A program made the translations under genes and the position numbers. From Setophaga petechia (taxonomy: Eukaryota; Chordata; Aves; Passeriformes; Parulidae), in the NCBI GenBank assembly GCA_024362935.1, contig JANCRA010000019.1, positions 11,714,501 through 11,778,500 on the forward strand: 64,000 nt of DNA. Direction: 5' to 3'. Each line of letters begins with the position of its first letter. Position 1 is the stretch's first letter. The notes beneath the pieces were generated by a model that had not been told where the DNA came from, did not search any database, and saw only the letters and a program-made list of their open reading frames with translations. Shown here in pieces: positions 33,373 to 56,100 of the stretch.

Positions 33373-36300
33373 AAATGAGAGTCCAATTCTGATTTGGAAT
33401 TTTTGGGGCACAACCGTAAAAATAGATTAAATAAATAGCATATTTATCAAAGAGAAAGGAACATATCAAGCTTATTTCAAAACACTGACATAAAATAAAA
33501 AAAGTTCCAAAATTTAGCAAAAGGGAGAAAATGAGTAAGATGATTAATATTTAATTACATTTACTATATTTTTAACCTTATACACAAAATAGTAACATGT
33601 CAGCAATTAGCTTCACAGCTTGTATTCTTCAACTTTTCATAATTAACATTAAATAGTAACTGTCATTACAGTTCATAATAAATGGAGGACTACTGTGGAA
33701 ACACTGCATGTCTTGGGGCAATGTACTATGCTGTGCAGGAGTGATCCTGTACCCAGGTTCATGGTAACCTCATACTTTCTAAAGCAAATATATCTTTCAC
33801 ACTGAAGTTTCATGAAACACTTGACAAATTAAGGTAAAATATCCAAAACCAGCTGCAGTCAAAACTTTATAAAGGCACAAGTGATAGAAATGCACGAACA
33901 TTATGCTTCATTTATTAAATATCAAGTTTAAGAGAGCTCATTCTATTTAAGCTGAGCACATGTGCACACACTGCCACCAAAGGCAAGGAAAATGAGAGAG
34001 TCCCTTGTCAGACAGGGTCTGAACAGGGGTAAAGCAAGTTTTTCAAGGAATACCAAAGACAGAGGGTAAACAGAGCTCTTGTAACCAGGTCACAGATGCC
34101 TGTTATTCCAGTACTAGAATCAAAGATAATTTATGGAAAGCTCAAAGAATATTTTTCTGTCCTGGCACGAATATGAGGTAAGGAACAACTGAAGAACTTG
34201 TGACACTCCTCAAAAGCAAAAGCTTAAGGTCGGCCTTTTTATTAGCTTTTTCTGAGGCAAAAATATTTTTTGACTTGAGTGAGGCTGCTTGTTAAGAGTA
34301 GAGATTAGAGTTTGTGACAAAACCCAGATACCTGTGGCTAATGGTGCCAGAGTTTTTGGGACTGAAACATATTATAAAATTCGTCTTTCTTCAGTGTACT
34401 GAGCTTCTTATTTAAAATTCCCCTTTAGTATAAGCCTTCAGAAAGGCTCACTCTCCAGAAGATATCTAATGGAAGAGATCTAGGCAAACACTAAACATTT
34501 ACTAACTCCCATTTTCCCTCAGAGTAAGGGCTGAGGTTTTGAAAATCTGTGTGCTTCAGGATACAAATGGAAGCTTCTGGATGCAGCTCATACATATTTA
34601 GAAAAAAATTGACCCTAAAAAATAGCCTGATGACCTCATTAGCTTTTTACAAGCAAGACAAGGGAATGAGGGAGAACTATTTGGCCTCTCCCTAAAATTT
34701 TGGTGCACCCAAATATTGAGTACAGTACAGGTCTGGGTTCTGTGTGTCAAGGTCAAATTAGGATTTAGGACGTACGAAAAACAAATAGAATTGTCAAGTG
34801 GGTAAAGTGGCAGCTTTATAATGACAACATAAAAAAGCTGAAATGTAACGATTTAGAGAGAAGGCTGAGGTGATGATATGATGAAAGCTAATAAATATAA
34901 AGGTGGAGGTTAAAGCAAACAAAATTGTTAATCACTCCATACCATGCTATTAGAACTAGAAATACTCTAGAAAGCTACTAGATCCATCCAAAACAGGTAA
35001 AAAAGTGGCCAGGTTCAGGTGCTCTCCCTAGCAGCACTCCCACAGCTGTCTTGGGAGATGGCCCATCAGCAGGGTGTTTCCCATACCCCCTCATCTTCTC
35101 TTGCCCAGTTTTGTTTTATGTAGACTGGGGGACAGGACAACAGGAAAACAAGCAGAGAAGCCAGTCTCTCACAGCTGCATTACTCCGTGCAGTAAATTTA
35201 AAAATGAAAAAAGCAAGAAAAAACATTGTATCTTTTTTCTCGTTCGGTTGCAACAGAAGCCAAGCCATTCAATCTTCAGGCAATAAATTAATTTATTGGA
35301 GCTGCAATCCCATTCCTTACCAAACATTTGAAGGGGACTTCAAAGGAGTAGCAGATCTGATAGGATAATGAAGCTATGTAGGATATCTGATAGGATAATC
35401 TTTATCCCAGTAATCACAGAATAAATCTGAACGGCTCTGCTTTTAGCCCATTCACAATAAGGCAGACCAGTATTCTATCAGGAATTTCAGTGTAGTTCTT
35501 TGTATTTGATTGTCACAAATACACACGTATTTCTTTGGATTTTGGTGTTATTAGTATGTCTAAATTACTTTAAAATGCAATTTGCATACATGAGAAAGGT
35601 GAGCATAGAGGTATGCTTCAAAAAAGAAAACCAGAACAAGATATGGAAGAAGTTCAAATACAATTCAGCATTTTCAGCATTCTGTAAGTTTAGTACGTTG
35701 ACAAATACTGTTAGATGAAGAAATTATTTGTGTTCATTAAGATTTTTATTTATTGAAATGTAAAAAGCACTCAGTATTTTGGAACGCATGCCTGTCTCAA
35801 AAAATCTTACCAGAGAGAACCCATTTGTATGTGCTTTAGTACTTACTGCATTACTTCAGCTGTCAGCTACCTGATATGTGGCACTCATTTGCATAAACTG
35901 ATTTCTAAATAAAAAGTAGTTGCAAATGGGGAACAATAAATCGATGTATCTGAACAACATGTACTGTTCTCAAGAATACCCTCATTACTAATATTTTTGA
36001 AGTCTCACAACTGCTTGGTAGAATTAAGGCATCTATCCATGAATGATTTTCCATTGTTCAGGATACAACTGTTTGTGAGTGTAGATGGGGATGACTTCTT
36101 TGTGGTAATGATCCTCAATGCATGGAATTCTTTCTGATCTCAGAACTTGGAATAATGCTAATATTAAAAATGGCTGTTCAAAGACAAAGGCTCTGTTCTT
36201 CTGGTTCCTGAACACTGCAGAAAGGATCCTATGCAGGCAACAGGTACAGCCCCACTACATGTATAATTTTAAACTGAGTTGTAACACCATATGCTCAGCA

Positions 36301-37962
36301 AGTAACAAGACATGTAACTCAGTGGACAACTGTGCACACGAGCATTTAAACATCAGCATTCATATTGCTACAGTTTATAAAACAACTTGGTGTTTTGAAG
36401 CCATCTGTGTCTAAAAACATGGTGTTTGAGCCTACATGCAGAAAAATTCAGTTCACTGACTGCTATCACAAACAAGGACAGTTTAAATAGAGTAATAGAC
36501 TAATATGAGATGAAAATATCATTTTATATGTTAGGTAGATACAAGATGTGCAAAACTTTTGGATCATGCAAAGAGAATTCTACAAAGTAGCGACAGAGAT
36601 GCCTATTAGGAAATGTATCTCACAAAAGCAGGGTGCTTGGTGTAAACACACACTGACTGGGATAATGGCTGTGTCCTCAATTTAAAGTCTCAAAGACCTA
36701 TGGAAGAAAATTAAGTAAGAAAAGTTCACTGGCCAGGTATAATTGCTTAAGTCTTCCTTGAACTTAAAAGGAACTGCTGTGTATTACACACTGTGCTTGT
36801 TTGTACAAAAGTCTACTAGTGCAATTTCCAAGAAAATGAATACCTTATTAAAATACCACAGCTTTCTTCTCCTGACTCCCCACCACCACTATCATGCTGA
36901 AAGAAGAATGAAACTGTTATCCTACTAAATTGCACATCTGATAATTATCTCAAATTTACGAGCAACAATTAAACATATTTTTCCTATACACTTGGATGCT
37001 GCTGTTTTAAAACTCCTGATGAACTTCTGCTTCAGGGTATCTGCATTTCCCTGCTGAATTACAAATTTTCATTGTATAACTTGCATCTTAACTTCAAATC
37101 CACTGGAATCTGTTTGGATGAAAAGGCCTAAATGAGTAATAGCTATTAAAATTTCCAGACCAAAACAAAAACAAAATCCACATCAAGGCAGAGCTAAGGT
37201 TGAAAAGGAGACTCAGTTACTTAAGGTATAAAGCATAATGGCATATTGTATAAAGCATAAATTATCCCAAAAGTAAACATTCCAAAACCCCCAGGAAACT
37301 CAGGATTAAAGATGAAAACTTAAAAGAAATCCAAACATCTTGTATTATTGAAATGCAGAATGAAAGCCTCCAAAACAAACTTAGATCAGCCCTCCAGCAG
37401 CACCACATTGTAAGCCAGAAATTATGATTAATGCATTTAGTATCTGTGGCCTGAAATTAGCTTAATGCGTATTTCAAAGGTAATTTTTCATTTTGTTCCT
37501 TTGTATGTAACAAGTGACTATGACAAGCAATAGAAGGTGAGTTACAGGAGAAGAATAATGGTATATAACCCTGTTATGAGTTCCACTGCAGAGCTGGTCA
37601 ATAGTTGACTATTTAGAAATATAAAATGTCCATCATGAGTGTGAAGCTGTAAGCAAAACACTGCTGTACCATGCATAAATGTTTCATTACTGTGAAAGAA
37701 ACCATTTCTGGCTGGAGCAGTAAACCTCAATCAAGAAAGGCTCCATTAAATTTAATAACTTGTTGAAAGATAAACAAGTGGGATTTCAACTCTTAAAATT
37801 AAGCACAGATATTAAAATCTGAGAAACAAACTTCTTACATTACATAGGTTACCTATCTAATCTGTGCAGACAGAACTTTTCCACAGAACAATAAGAAAAA
37901 GAGAAGATAAACATTTGCCAAAAATATCAAGGCCCAAAACACACATTTAGTTTCAAAATTCT

Positions 37963-37968
37963 TTTATT
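37963..37968 (-). terminator. COPS5: Likely COPS5 polyadenylation signal
   Basis: TTTATT on the plus strand (AATAAA on the minus), about 290 nt beyond the COPS5 stop. The implied cleavage site is about 15-25 nt further left. A second AATAAA lies nearer the stop, around 38018, so alternative 3' ends are possible. Confidence 0.55.
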
Positions 37969-38255
37969 GCAGTTGGGTAATAGAGATAAATATCTAAGAG
38001 CAAAATCCAGTAAGTCACATTTATTTTCCTTTGGAACAATTCTGCAAACTGGTTTATGATAAAGAACAAAAAGTTGCACTACATTTTGGAACATTTTGTT
38101 CTTTAAAACTGGTCAGACAGGTGGGAAATATTAAAGTACTACAAATTAAATGAATGATTTTCCACTTCAGCTTCATTTCCCAAACTGAACAAGTCCAAGC
38201 AAAAGAAACGATGGTATTTTCTGCTTTGGAGATACATATCAACTGGTAATGCACT

Positions 38256-48296
<10,041 letters not shown>

Positions 48297-48336
48297 TTAT
48301 CCATTTGTTTATTGACTTACGCTTTTTAAATTACTG

Positions 48337-48835
48337 TGACCAGTTCGGGGCTACTCAGTACGAGAGAGACACGGAACATCTGGAGCGGGTCCAGCGGAGA
48401 GCAACAAAGATGTTTAAGGGACTGGAGCATCACTTTCGCGAAGGAAAGGCTGAGGAAGCTGGGCCTGTTCAGCCTCGAGAAACAGACGACTGAGAGGAGG
48501 CCTTATCAATGTATATAAGTATCTAAAGTGGGAAGCGTCAAGAGGATGGAGCCAGGCTCTGCTGGGAGGTGCCAAGCAATAGGACAAGAGGCAAGAAAAC
48601 TGATGCACAGGAAATTCTCCCCGAAGATGAGGAAGAACTGCTTTCCTGTGCAGGTGACCGACCACTGGAACAGATTGCCCAGAAAGGTTGTGCAGTCTCC
48701 CTCCCTGGCGATACTCAGGAGCCGTCTGGATGGCATCCTGTGCCGTGTGCGCTAGGGTAACCCTGACTGAGCAGGGAGGTTTGACCGGGTGACCCGCTGT
48801 GGTCCTTTCGAACCTGCCCTACTCTGGGATGCTGG
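48337..48835 (+). mobile_element. CR1 LINE 3' fragment inside the COPS5-CSPP1 divergent promoter
   Basis: About 500 bp of CR1 3' sequence in plus orientation. It has the usual run: cagttcggggctactcagta, ggagcgggtccagcggag, ggactggagcatc, a tcaatgt-atataagtatct stretch, actggaacagattgccc, and a gatgctggg-like tail. It is 5'-truncated, as most CR1 copies are. It separates the CpG islands of COPS5 and CSPP1 and itself still carries many CpGs. Confidence 0.88.
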
Positions 48836-49510
48836 GAGGCCCGCCGGCCGTCCCGCCGCCTCCCCTCCCGCTGCCTTTCCCCGCCCGGGAGGAGGCGGCG
48901 GCCGGGTCGCACCGCCCTCCGGGGCAGCGGGGGGCGCTGCGCGGCGCCGCCCGCCGGGTTCCGGGGCGGCAGTAACGCGCGGGGCGCCGACGGAGCCGCG
49001 GCTGCCGGTACCGGTGAGCGGGCGGCGGGGGCGGCGCGGCGCTCGGGGACCCTTCTCGCAGCCCCGCCGGGCGGTTCCGTCGCCCGCATCGCTTACAGCC
49101 CGAAGCGGGCGGCGGCGGGAGCGAGGGGGGTTCGCTGGGCAGCGGGACGGGCTCCGGAGCGGGACGGGGCGGGGGCGCGCCCGGGGCGTACCGCCGGGTG
49201 TGGGGGGTCCCCGCGGGGGCGGTGGGGCTGGGCTCGGCTGGGCTGAGCTGGGCTCGGCTGGGCTGGTCCCGGCCCTCCGGTCGGGCCGCTTGTTGTGCGG
49301 CCGTTGCCTGACAACGGCGCCGCGATCCGGAAAGGGGCCGAGCCCCGAGTGCCGCATCCCCGCCCCGCAGCTGCTCCCTGGGCGGCGGGGCCTCCGGGAG
49401 TGCCCCGGAGCTGCTGCCCCGGAGGGAGAGAGGGAGGGAGGTTGGGAGGCGAGCGCTGCAGGCTGGGGGAGAGGCGCTTCCCCGAGCTGTGGCTCTTGGA
49501 GAAATAAACC
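48836..49510 (+). promoter_or_regulatory. CSPP1: CSPP1 CpG island, probable noncoding first exon ending at 49013
   Basis: A very GC- and CpG-rich stretch beginning where the CR1 ends. A good donor (TACCG then gtgagcg, at 49014) would end a noncoding first exon that splices to the coding exon at 53053 (inference). GC-rich repeats such as ggctcggctgggctg at about 49226-49266 follow in the presumed intron 1. Confidence 0.65.
49301..49317. promoter_or_regulatory. X-box-like site in CSPP1 intron 1
   Basis: CCGTTGCCTGACAACGG is an inverted repeat with arms CCGTTG and CAACGG. It matches the RFX X-box with a one-nucleotide spacer and one mismatch in each orientation. It lies about 290 bp downstream of the presumed first-exon donor of CSPP1, itself a ciliary gene. 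Confidence 0.4.
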
Positions 49511-52500
49511 TGATCTCCTGGGTCTGAAAGTTTTTCGAAATTGGTGTCTTTTTGGATCAAACTACGTGCTCTGAAAAATAGATAAGGCCTGTAGTGGAGG
49601 GAAAGTACCTCGCGAAACTTGTTGCTTGGTTGTTCAGAGGACAGATTGCCTTCTCAGTTGCGAAAAAGTCGCGTTGTTTTAGTCAAGAGTTTATTATTTG
49701 TGAACGGCCAGACCCTGGAGTCTGTGCTTTTTTAGCAATGAATTTGAAAGAAAAGTACAGGGAGCGCGTCTCTAGCTTATTCTAAGTGCCATTCACACGG
49801 GTACAGAAGCAGTCAGTACCGATTCCTTAGGAAGTTTGGGTTAAACTTTAAACAATGTCTCTTAATGACACAATTAGTGGCCGTGTAAGTACAATTACTA
49901 AACGTGGCATACAGTTGCTCTTGCAAAGCATTTCCCTCCTTGCCACTCGTGCTGCAGTTCACGTGGATGGGAATTGCCTTTTTGCTGGTGCTCCTGATGA
50001 TATTTTAATATTATGATGGCTTAGAAGAGATGAAATCTGCTTGCACACGCTGATTTTCAATTTTGTGCGTTTCCCTGAACAATTAGGAGGGGAAGGGAAA
50101 GATTAAAATGGAATGCAGTAAACATCGCTTCAGGTGATAAAGAGCTACACAATACATAGGTAAATAAAGTACATACAATACATATGCACATAGATGTTTT
50201 GGATACCTTGAATAGAGAGACATACATCGTTAACTCTCTTTGGGCATAAGTCCAATAAAAATCTCACGTTCAAACTTGACTTATTGTTCTTGACTATCTC
50301 CATGCTTTCTATTGCTTGGTATGTTTGCATAATTTGAAGTCTACCTAGGCGACTCTGATTACTCAGAGTTGCTTTTGTGAAAACTCTGAAAGAGGAAAAG
50401 AGGCTATGAAAATCTAAAATCTTCTTGAAAGAAAAAAATATGTAAGAATATTTTATGGGACGTTTTCAGATGGTACTTGAATATATAGCAGCAATATGTT
50501 TAATGGAATTTCACTTTGAATGATGCATTGTTTTGGGAATGCTAATTATCCAAGATTTAAAGTTGCAAGAGCTAAAGAAAGGCTGATAGATACATCCTGT
50601 CAAACATTCTTTAGAAATACCATTTACAAAATACTCTGTTTTCCAAAAAGCTAGAAAAATATGCTTACACCTTGTAATTTTGAGGGCATATTCTGACTTT
50701 CCCTTTGCATCTGTCCACGCCCATGGAGCAATATCTCCCAGCTTGGTTTTGAATCTGCCACTTTTACTAGTAACTGCAAGGATCTAGAAATGCACAACAA
50801 GAATTCAAATGCATTGCTATACTGAAAATAAATGATTTTATTCTGGTGTTACAGTGTCAGGCTGTGCCTCAGTGTGTTTGTGCAGCCATGGGAAGCCAGT
50901 GTGAAGTTGACAGTTCTCTGTGAGTTCAGTGCTGTCACCTCCAAGACAGTTCACTGCACACCTGGGGGCCGTGGTAGCCCTCATCTCAGATAGAAATGTG
51001 TTCTTTCTTTATTTTTATTGTGATTAATCATGATCTCTTCACATGGTACAGTAGGTAATAAAATTGACTAATAGTCAGAAGGATATTTGCTTACATGCTG
51101 GTGTATTTTTGGAACTTAGTGTATGCGTCACATGGAAGTTGTCACTCTTTTGCTTAGAATAACTAGAGAAATTTTTCTTTTTTTGTATAATATATTCTTT
51201 TTGCTTATCTCATAAAGTTTGCACTCATGCATATTTTAAGTAGACCAACTCAAGTAGAAGGATGTTAAGACATAAAATGTCTAGATATTTCTAAGAAGGA
51301 TTTGGCTACACTTCAGGGAATTGTGCTGTATTAAAGGTGTGCTGAATCAACAGTGCTGGAGCATTAGTCAGCTCAGTGTTCTCCAGGGCCTGGAGTTGCC
51401 AGCTTTCTTCACACCAGTTGAATTTTCTGTGTAGTTCAACTGTAACTGTTTTGTCTTTGGTTTTTAATTTATTATGTTGCTCTTTTGAGCAATATGATAG
51501 GAGTGCAGAATGCTGGAATATTAATTGTATTCCTCATGCTAGTTAGAAAATACACTGCAAAGACTCCTTTCCTTATGCCAGCTCTCAGAATAAGTTTGGT
51601 ACCATTCCCATACAGTTATTTGGAAACAGTGCTGGAGTTTATAAATGCTGTTGTAAATAGAGATAGGAAATATAGATGTTACTGTCAGTGAGCTTTTGGA
51701 AAGGCTTCTCTCAGTGCCTCCTACGTGTGGTAATTTTCCTCTTGATGACTGTGCAGCACTGGGTAGGTGATGAGACCAACTTATACATTTTTTTAGTATG
51801 ACAAGTTGTTTCACCCTTTGAGAACAGTTTTTTTTTCATTATTGTTATGTAACATAATAGGCTAAATAAAATATACCATGCCTGGAAACTTATCCTCTTT
51901 CAGATTTCTTTTATCCTTTATCAGTGTGCAAAACTAATGAGATTAAAGATTTAGGACAAATCAGATGGGGGGATTTATTTTTGGCATTGATTGTCCTGTA
52001 TTACCACTAGGAATTGTGAATGGGTTGGCCTAGTTCTGCCTCCTTTGTAACAACATTATAATTTTATATTATGAATCAAAAAAGAGAAAAAGTTTAAAGG
52101 AGTACATTCTAAGGAATACATCAAGCAAATGTATTCTGTAAATTAAATTAGCATGCAGTTACTTCACCTTATCTAATAGAATTTGTGCATTTTTTATTTC
52201 CATTTTGCTTCTACTGAGAATTTGTCCCAGTTTCTCTGGACACATTATTTTTATGTTTACCTGTGTGCCACCTTATTATTCTTGAGGTGGTGGTTTGGGA
52301 ATTTTTTGTTGCTGTTGTTTTTAAGTTCTTCAATCCTCTTCCTGAAACTGTTTTCTAATATACCTTTACCCTTGGCCTCTTGTTTACTTCATACAATCAT
52401 ATAAAGATGCTGAATTAGCCTCAAAAAAACCTGCTGTCTTCATTTAGATACAGGATGTGATGGGATTTTTCAGGAACCTGCATAAGCAATCCTTTTGCTT

Positions 52501-53052
52501 AAGCTGCATGGAGTGATTTGAGAGTCATAATTTTCCTAGCAATTTCTTCATATGATAGTAAGTTAAGCACAATTGTGTGTTTTGGTCCTTATTTTAGACT
52601 GTGCATGTATTTTGCACTTTTTGTACATTTTTCTAATGATTCCTTCATCCTTCATTCCATGTTTACTTTTCTGTATTTTCTAATTTTGATTTATAGCTCA
52701 CTAGGAGTAAGCTTGTGCTAGTGTGTGGTGAAGGGTCGTTGGTAGACTTGCAGTTAAAACAGCCAACCCCAAATCCTTCAACAATGTTAGGGAAAAAAGA
52801 TCAGAGAAGTATCTTCAGTCTTGTAATCTGGAATCTTTGAATTTTCTTTCTGGTGAAACATCAAGCAGTCTCCTCCATGGACAGATTTCCCAAGTCAGTT
52901 GTTTTTGTTGACCCAGCAAATACTTTAAGGCTTCTTGTTCTGAGGGAGAAATGTTATTGTTTTTAACTGCTGTCTTAAGCAACAGTATTTGAACTTTACA
53001 TTTTTGAGGTTCTAATGTAAATGCCATGTTCTACATCTTTTCTGTAACCTAG
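49511..53052. other. CSPP1 intron 1
   Basis: GC-rich near the promoter, then ordinary AT-rich intron. No additional exon recognised. Confidence 0.55.
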
Positions 53053-53054
53053 AA

Positions 53055-53156
53055 ATGATGGCAGATGATTTAGAAAAATTTATTGAAGACCAGAAGGCCA
53101 AGTTAGCGCAAGATAAGGCAGAGCTTGAAAATGATCCACCTTACATGGAAATGAGG
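53055..53156 (+). CDS. CSPP1: CSPP1 coding exon 1 (residues 1-34)
   Basis: Acceptor cctag at 53051-53052, with two adjacent in-frame ATGs two bases into the exon. It encodes [20 protein letters not shown] and [14 protein letters not shown]; donor gtaaga. Confidence 0.93.
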
Positions 53157-56100
53157 GTAAGAGTATTAAAAAGCTTTCCTGAATTTGAATACTTCTGTTG
53201 CCAAAGTCTTGACTGAAGCTTGTTTTTACTGTGCTCTTTAAACTGTATTTGTTGTTAAAAAATATATTAAAGATTTATCTATTCAAAGTAATTTCAACTT
53301 GAATACTTCATATCTTTATGTGGATTTTTAAAAACCTGTTTCCCACCAGGCATACACAGTAAGATTTGTGTTTTGCAAGTGAGAAAAGTTTTGTACATGG
53401 CTTTTATTACTGCCTCACCCCTCCCTAGGGAAGCTGACCAGTGGGAATCTGTCCTTTGCCCACTCCAAAGGGATGTTGGAGTGGGAATGGAAAGTATAGA
53501 TATCCTCAAAACTTCTGTTCCAAAAACTATGAAATATAAAAGGCAAATAAAAAAAACATTCTTCTTATTATAGCTTTCCTATTAGTAATTTTAATGTGTT
53601 AATCCAGCATTTCTTTCAATCTCTCTGTTCTCCAATGCTAATAATTACAAATGTTTTTCATTTATGTGATATTTCCTCTACTTTGTGATGCAGTAAGGCA
53701 TTTTCTTTTGTTTTCAGAATAAGGAATCAGAGAAGCTTTCTGAAACTAGCAAGATGTTAATCTCCATGGCTAAAGAAAATATACCTCCTAATAGTCAACA
53801 GAACTATCCTTTGGGTATAGTATATTTTTTAAATTATGTCTTCTATTTTTAAGTAGCATTTAATTAATTTTGACAATTTTTGGAAGGGTATTACTGCTTT
53901 GTGTCTTTAATCATTAGGATGATCATTGTAATTCAAGTGCATAATAATTCTTCAGTCTTTCAAAAGTCTTAGCATTGTATGGAATTTTTTGTAGTTAGGA
54001 TTTTTTGAAAAATTTTTTTGGGGTCAGGAAAATATGCCAAAAGCTGTCTCTCTTTTTGCAAGGTAGTGCCATTAAAAATACCCCAAATTAACAAAAAAAA
54101 AAAAAAAAAAAAAAAAGAACAACCCAAAAAGCTTGCTTGCCAATCCTTGATAGGTGATGTGTCCTTTCCTCTTGTATTTGGGTGGAGCAAAATCGTTGAA
54201 AGTCCATTTTTCATCTGGACTTTACTGCAAAAGAGTGCATTCCAGGGAAGCAGGGCCTCTTTCTTTCAGCCTCTTAAGAGTCCTAGTCCAACTTGGCTAA
54301 GATGCCCACAGCTGAACTAATTTTTCTTTTAAATAGTGTCTTTCAGGCAGTTTAAACTGTTCCTATTGCTTTTGTAATTGTGTTACAATGTAGTTATTCC
54401 TTGGGCAAGGAAAGAACAAGTATTTAATTTTGATTGAAATCTTAACCAGGTGAAATAGTTAGAATTATTTTGATGTGGCTGCCAACTTAATATCTATTTT
54501 CTTTATATATTGTCCTTTTTCTTCTTTTCTCTGTGTTCTTTGTGACATTTGATTGAAAATGTGTGATAATATTCATTTTCCTTGCTTGCTCTACCATCTC
54601 CCTTCTGTAGGCACCACTGTTTTTTCTTAGCTACACTTGTGTAGCTCAGGTTTGTCCTGAGAGCTTTAGAGCTTTTCTGTGTCCTATTTCTTGTTGATAA
54701 TTAACTCTTTTCTTTCATGTGTAGACACTTTGGGTTAGTACCTCATTAATTTTCATACTGTTCCTAATGTAATTCTGGTGTAATTCTGCAGCTTCCAGTA
54801 GGATGGAGTTTGAGCTTGTCAATCTGTGGGTCTGAAGTGGTCTTGGCTGCATAAGTAAAACCACGGTTTTTATAGGGATGTTGTTAAATAGAACTTCCAG
54901 CCTTCAGCAAGGCAAACTCCTCAAAGACCTTTAGAGGAAAACTTAACAGTATCATAATTGAATATTCCTTGCCTCCAGAAGTGATAATGGATAAACCTGG
55001 TTAGAGGGCAGCATTTGAATAAGTATCTATCACATATTTTTGGCAGTTTTATTTGGTTCAGCAGGTTATTCCTGGTGCTGGTAATTCTCTTCTTGACTGA
55101 GGAAACATATGATACAGAAAACAGAACACACTGGCTGTGGCAGACAGTAAAGCTTTATTAATATTAAAATAGTTTTATTTCTTGTTGGAGGGCTATAACT
55201 GCATGTCATGTTGTGTTTGTTACTGTGAATTTCACCTAACTGTTGACACCTGAATATACTAACACAATGAGGTATTACAGATGAGGGCATTCAGGTGATC
55301 TTAAATGAAAAGCAAAGTCGGGTTGCCATGTTGTGGTTTACCTGCAGCTGGCAACTGAGCACAGCCACTCACTCTGCACCAGCAGGGTGGGCCAGAGAAC
55401 TGAAAGAGTGAAAGTGAAAAATCTTATGGGCTGAAATAAAACCAGTTTAATAATTGAAAAAAAAAAAAGTAATGAAAAGGAAAATAACAAAGAGAAAGAA
55501 GTAGAACTAAGAAGGACAAGTGATGCAAATGTGAAAAAATTGCTCACCATCAACTGGTGCCCAGGTCCTTGAGCAGCAGATCCCCCCAGCCTCCCTCCTA
55601 GGCTTGCTGCTGAGCATGATGCCATATGGAATGGAATATCCCTATGCTCTGGGGTCAGCTGTCCCAGCCATGTCCCCTCCCAACTCCTTGTGTGTCCCCA
55701 GTCCCCTCCTTGGCACATGAGAAGCAGGAAATGTGAGCGAGCAGTAATTGAAATATCCCTGAAATACCCCTGTGTTATCAGCACTGCTTCCTGCACAAAT
55801 CCAAACCACAGCCCCATACCAGCTACTATGAAGAAAATTAACTACCCCAACCAAGAACAGCACTTTCTATAATAATCATGTGGGTGCTGAAATGGATGGT
55901 TGCTGATATTACTGGCTTGCTCTGCTTTAAAGCACTGTAATTTCCTGTGGATTAAACCAGATAGGACTTGTTCCTTGGTATTTATGAAGTATATTTTATA
56001 GTTCTAGCAGTAATGTTGAGGTTCAGACTGAATAAAGTTGCAGTTATTTCTCAACGTTACATATGTGGAAGTGTTTTTGTAAAAATGCATTTAAAATTGT

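Larger units (their letters stand above)
29839..38255. other. Intergenic region between the CR1/ITPRIPL1-like block and COPS5
   Basis: AT-rich and largely unique. Besides the CR1 scrap at 33218-33372 and the COPS5 3' UTR from about 37945 to 38255, I see no gene, RNA or clear repeat. The longest open frame (131 codons at 30322-30717) has no recognisable features. Confidence 0.6.

Noticed and set aside
48789..49574. 261-codon plus-strand frame at the CSPP1 promoter
   Set aside because: A CpG-island artefact crossing the CR1 boundary and a likely splice donor; Arg/Gly/Pro low complexity with no family.
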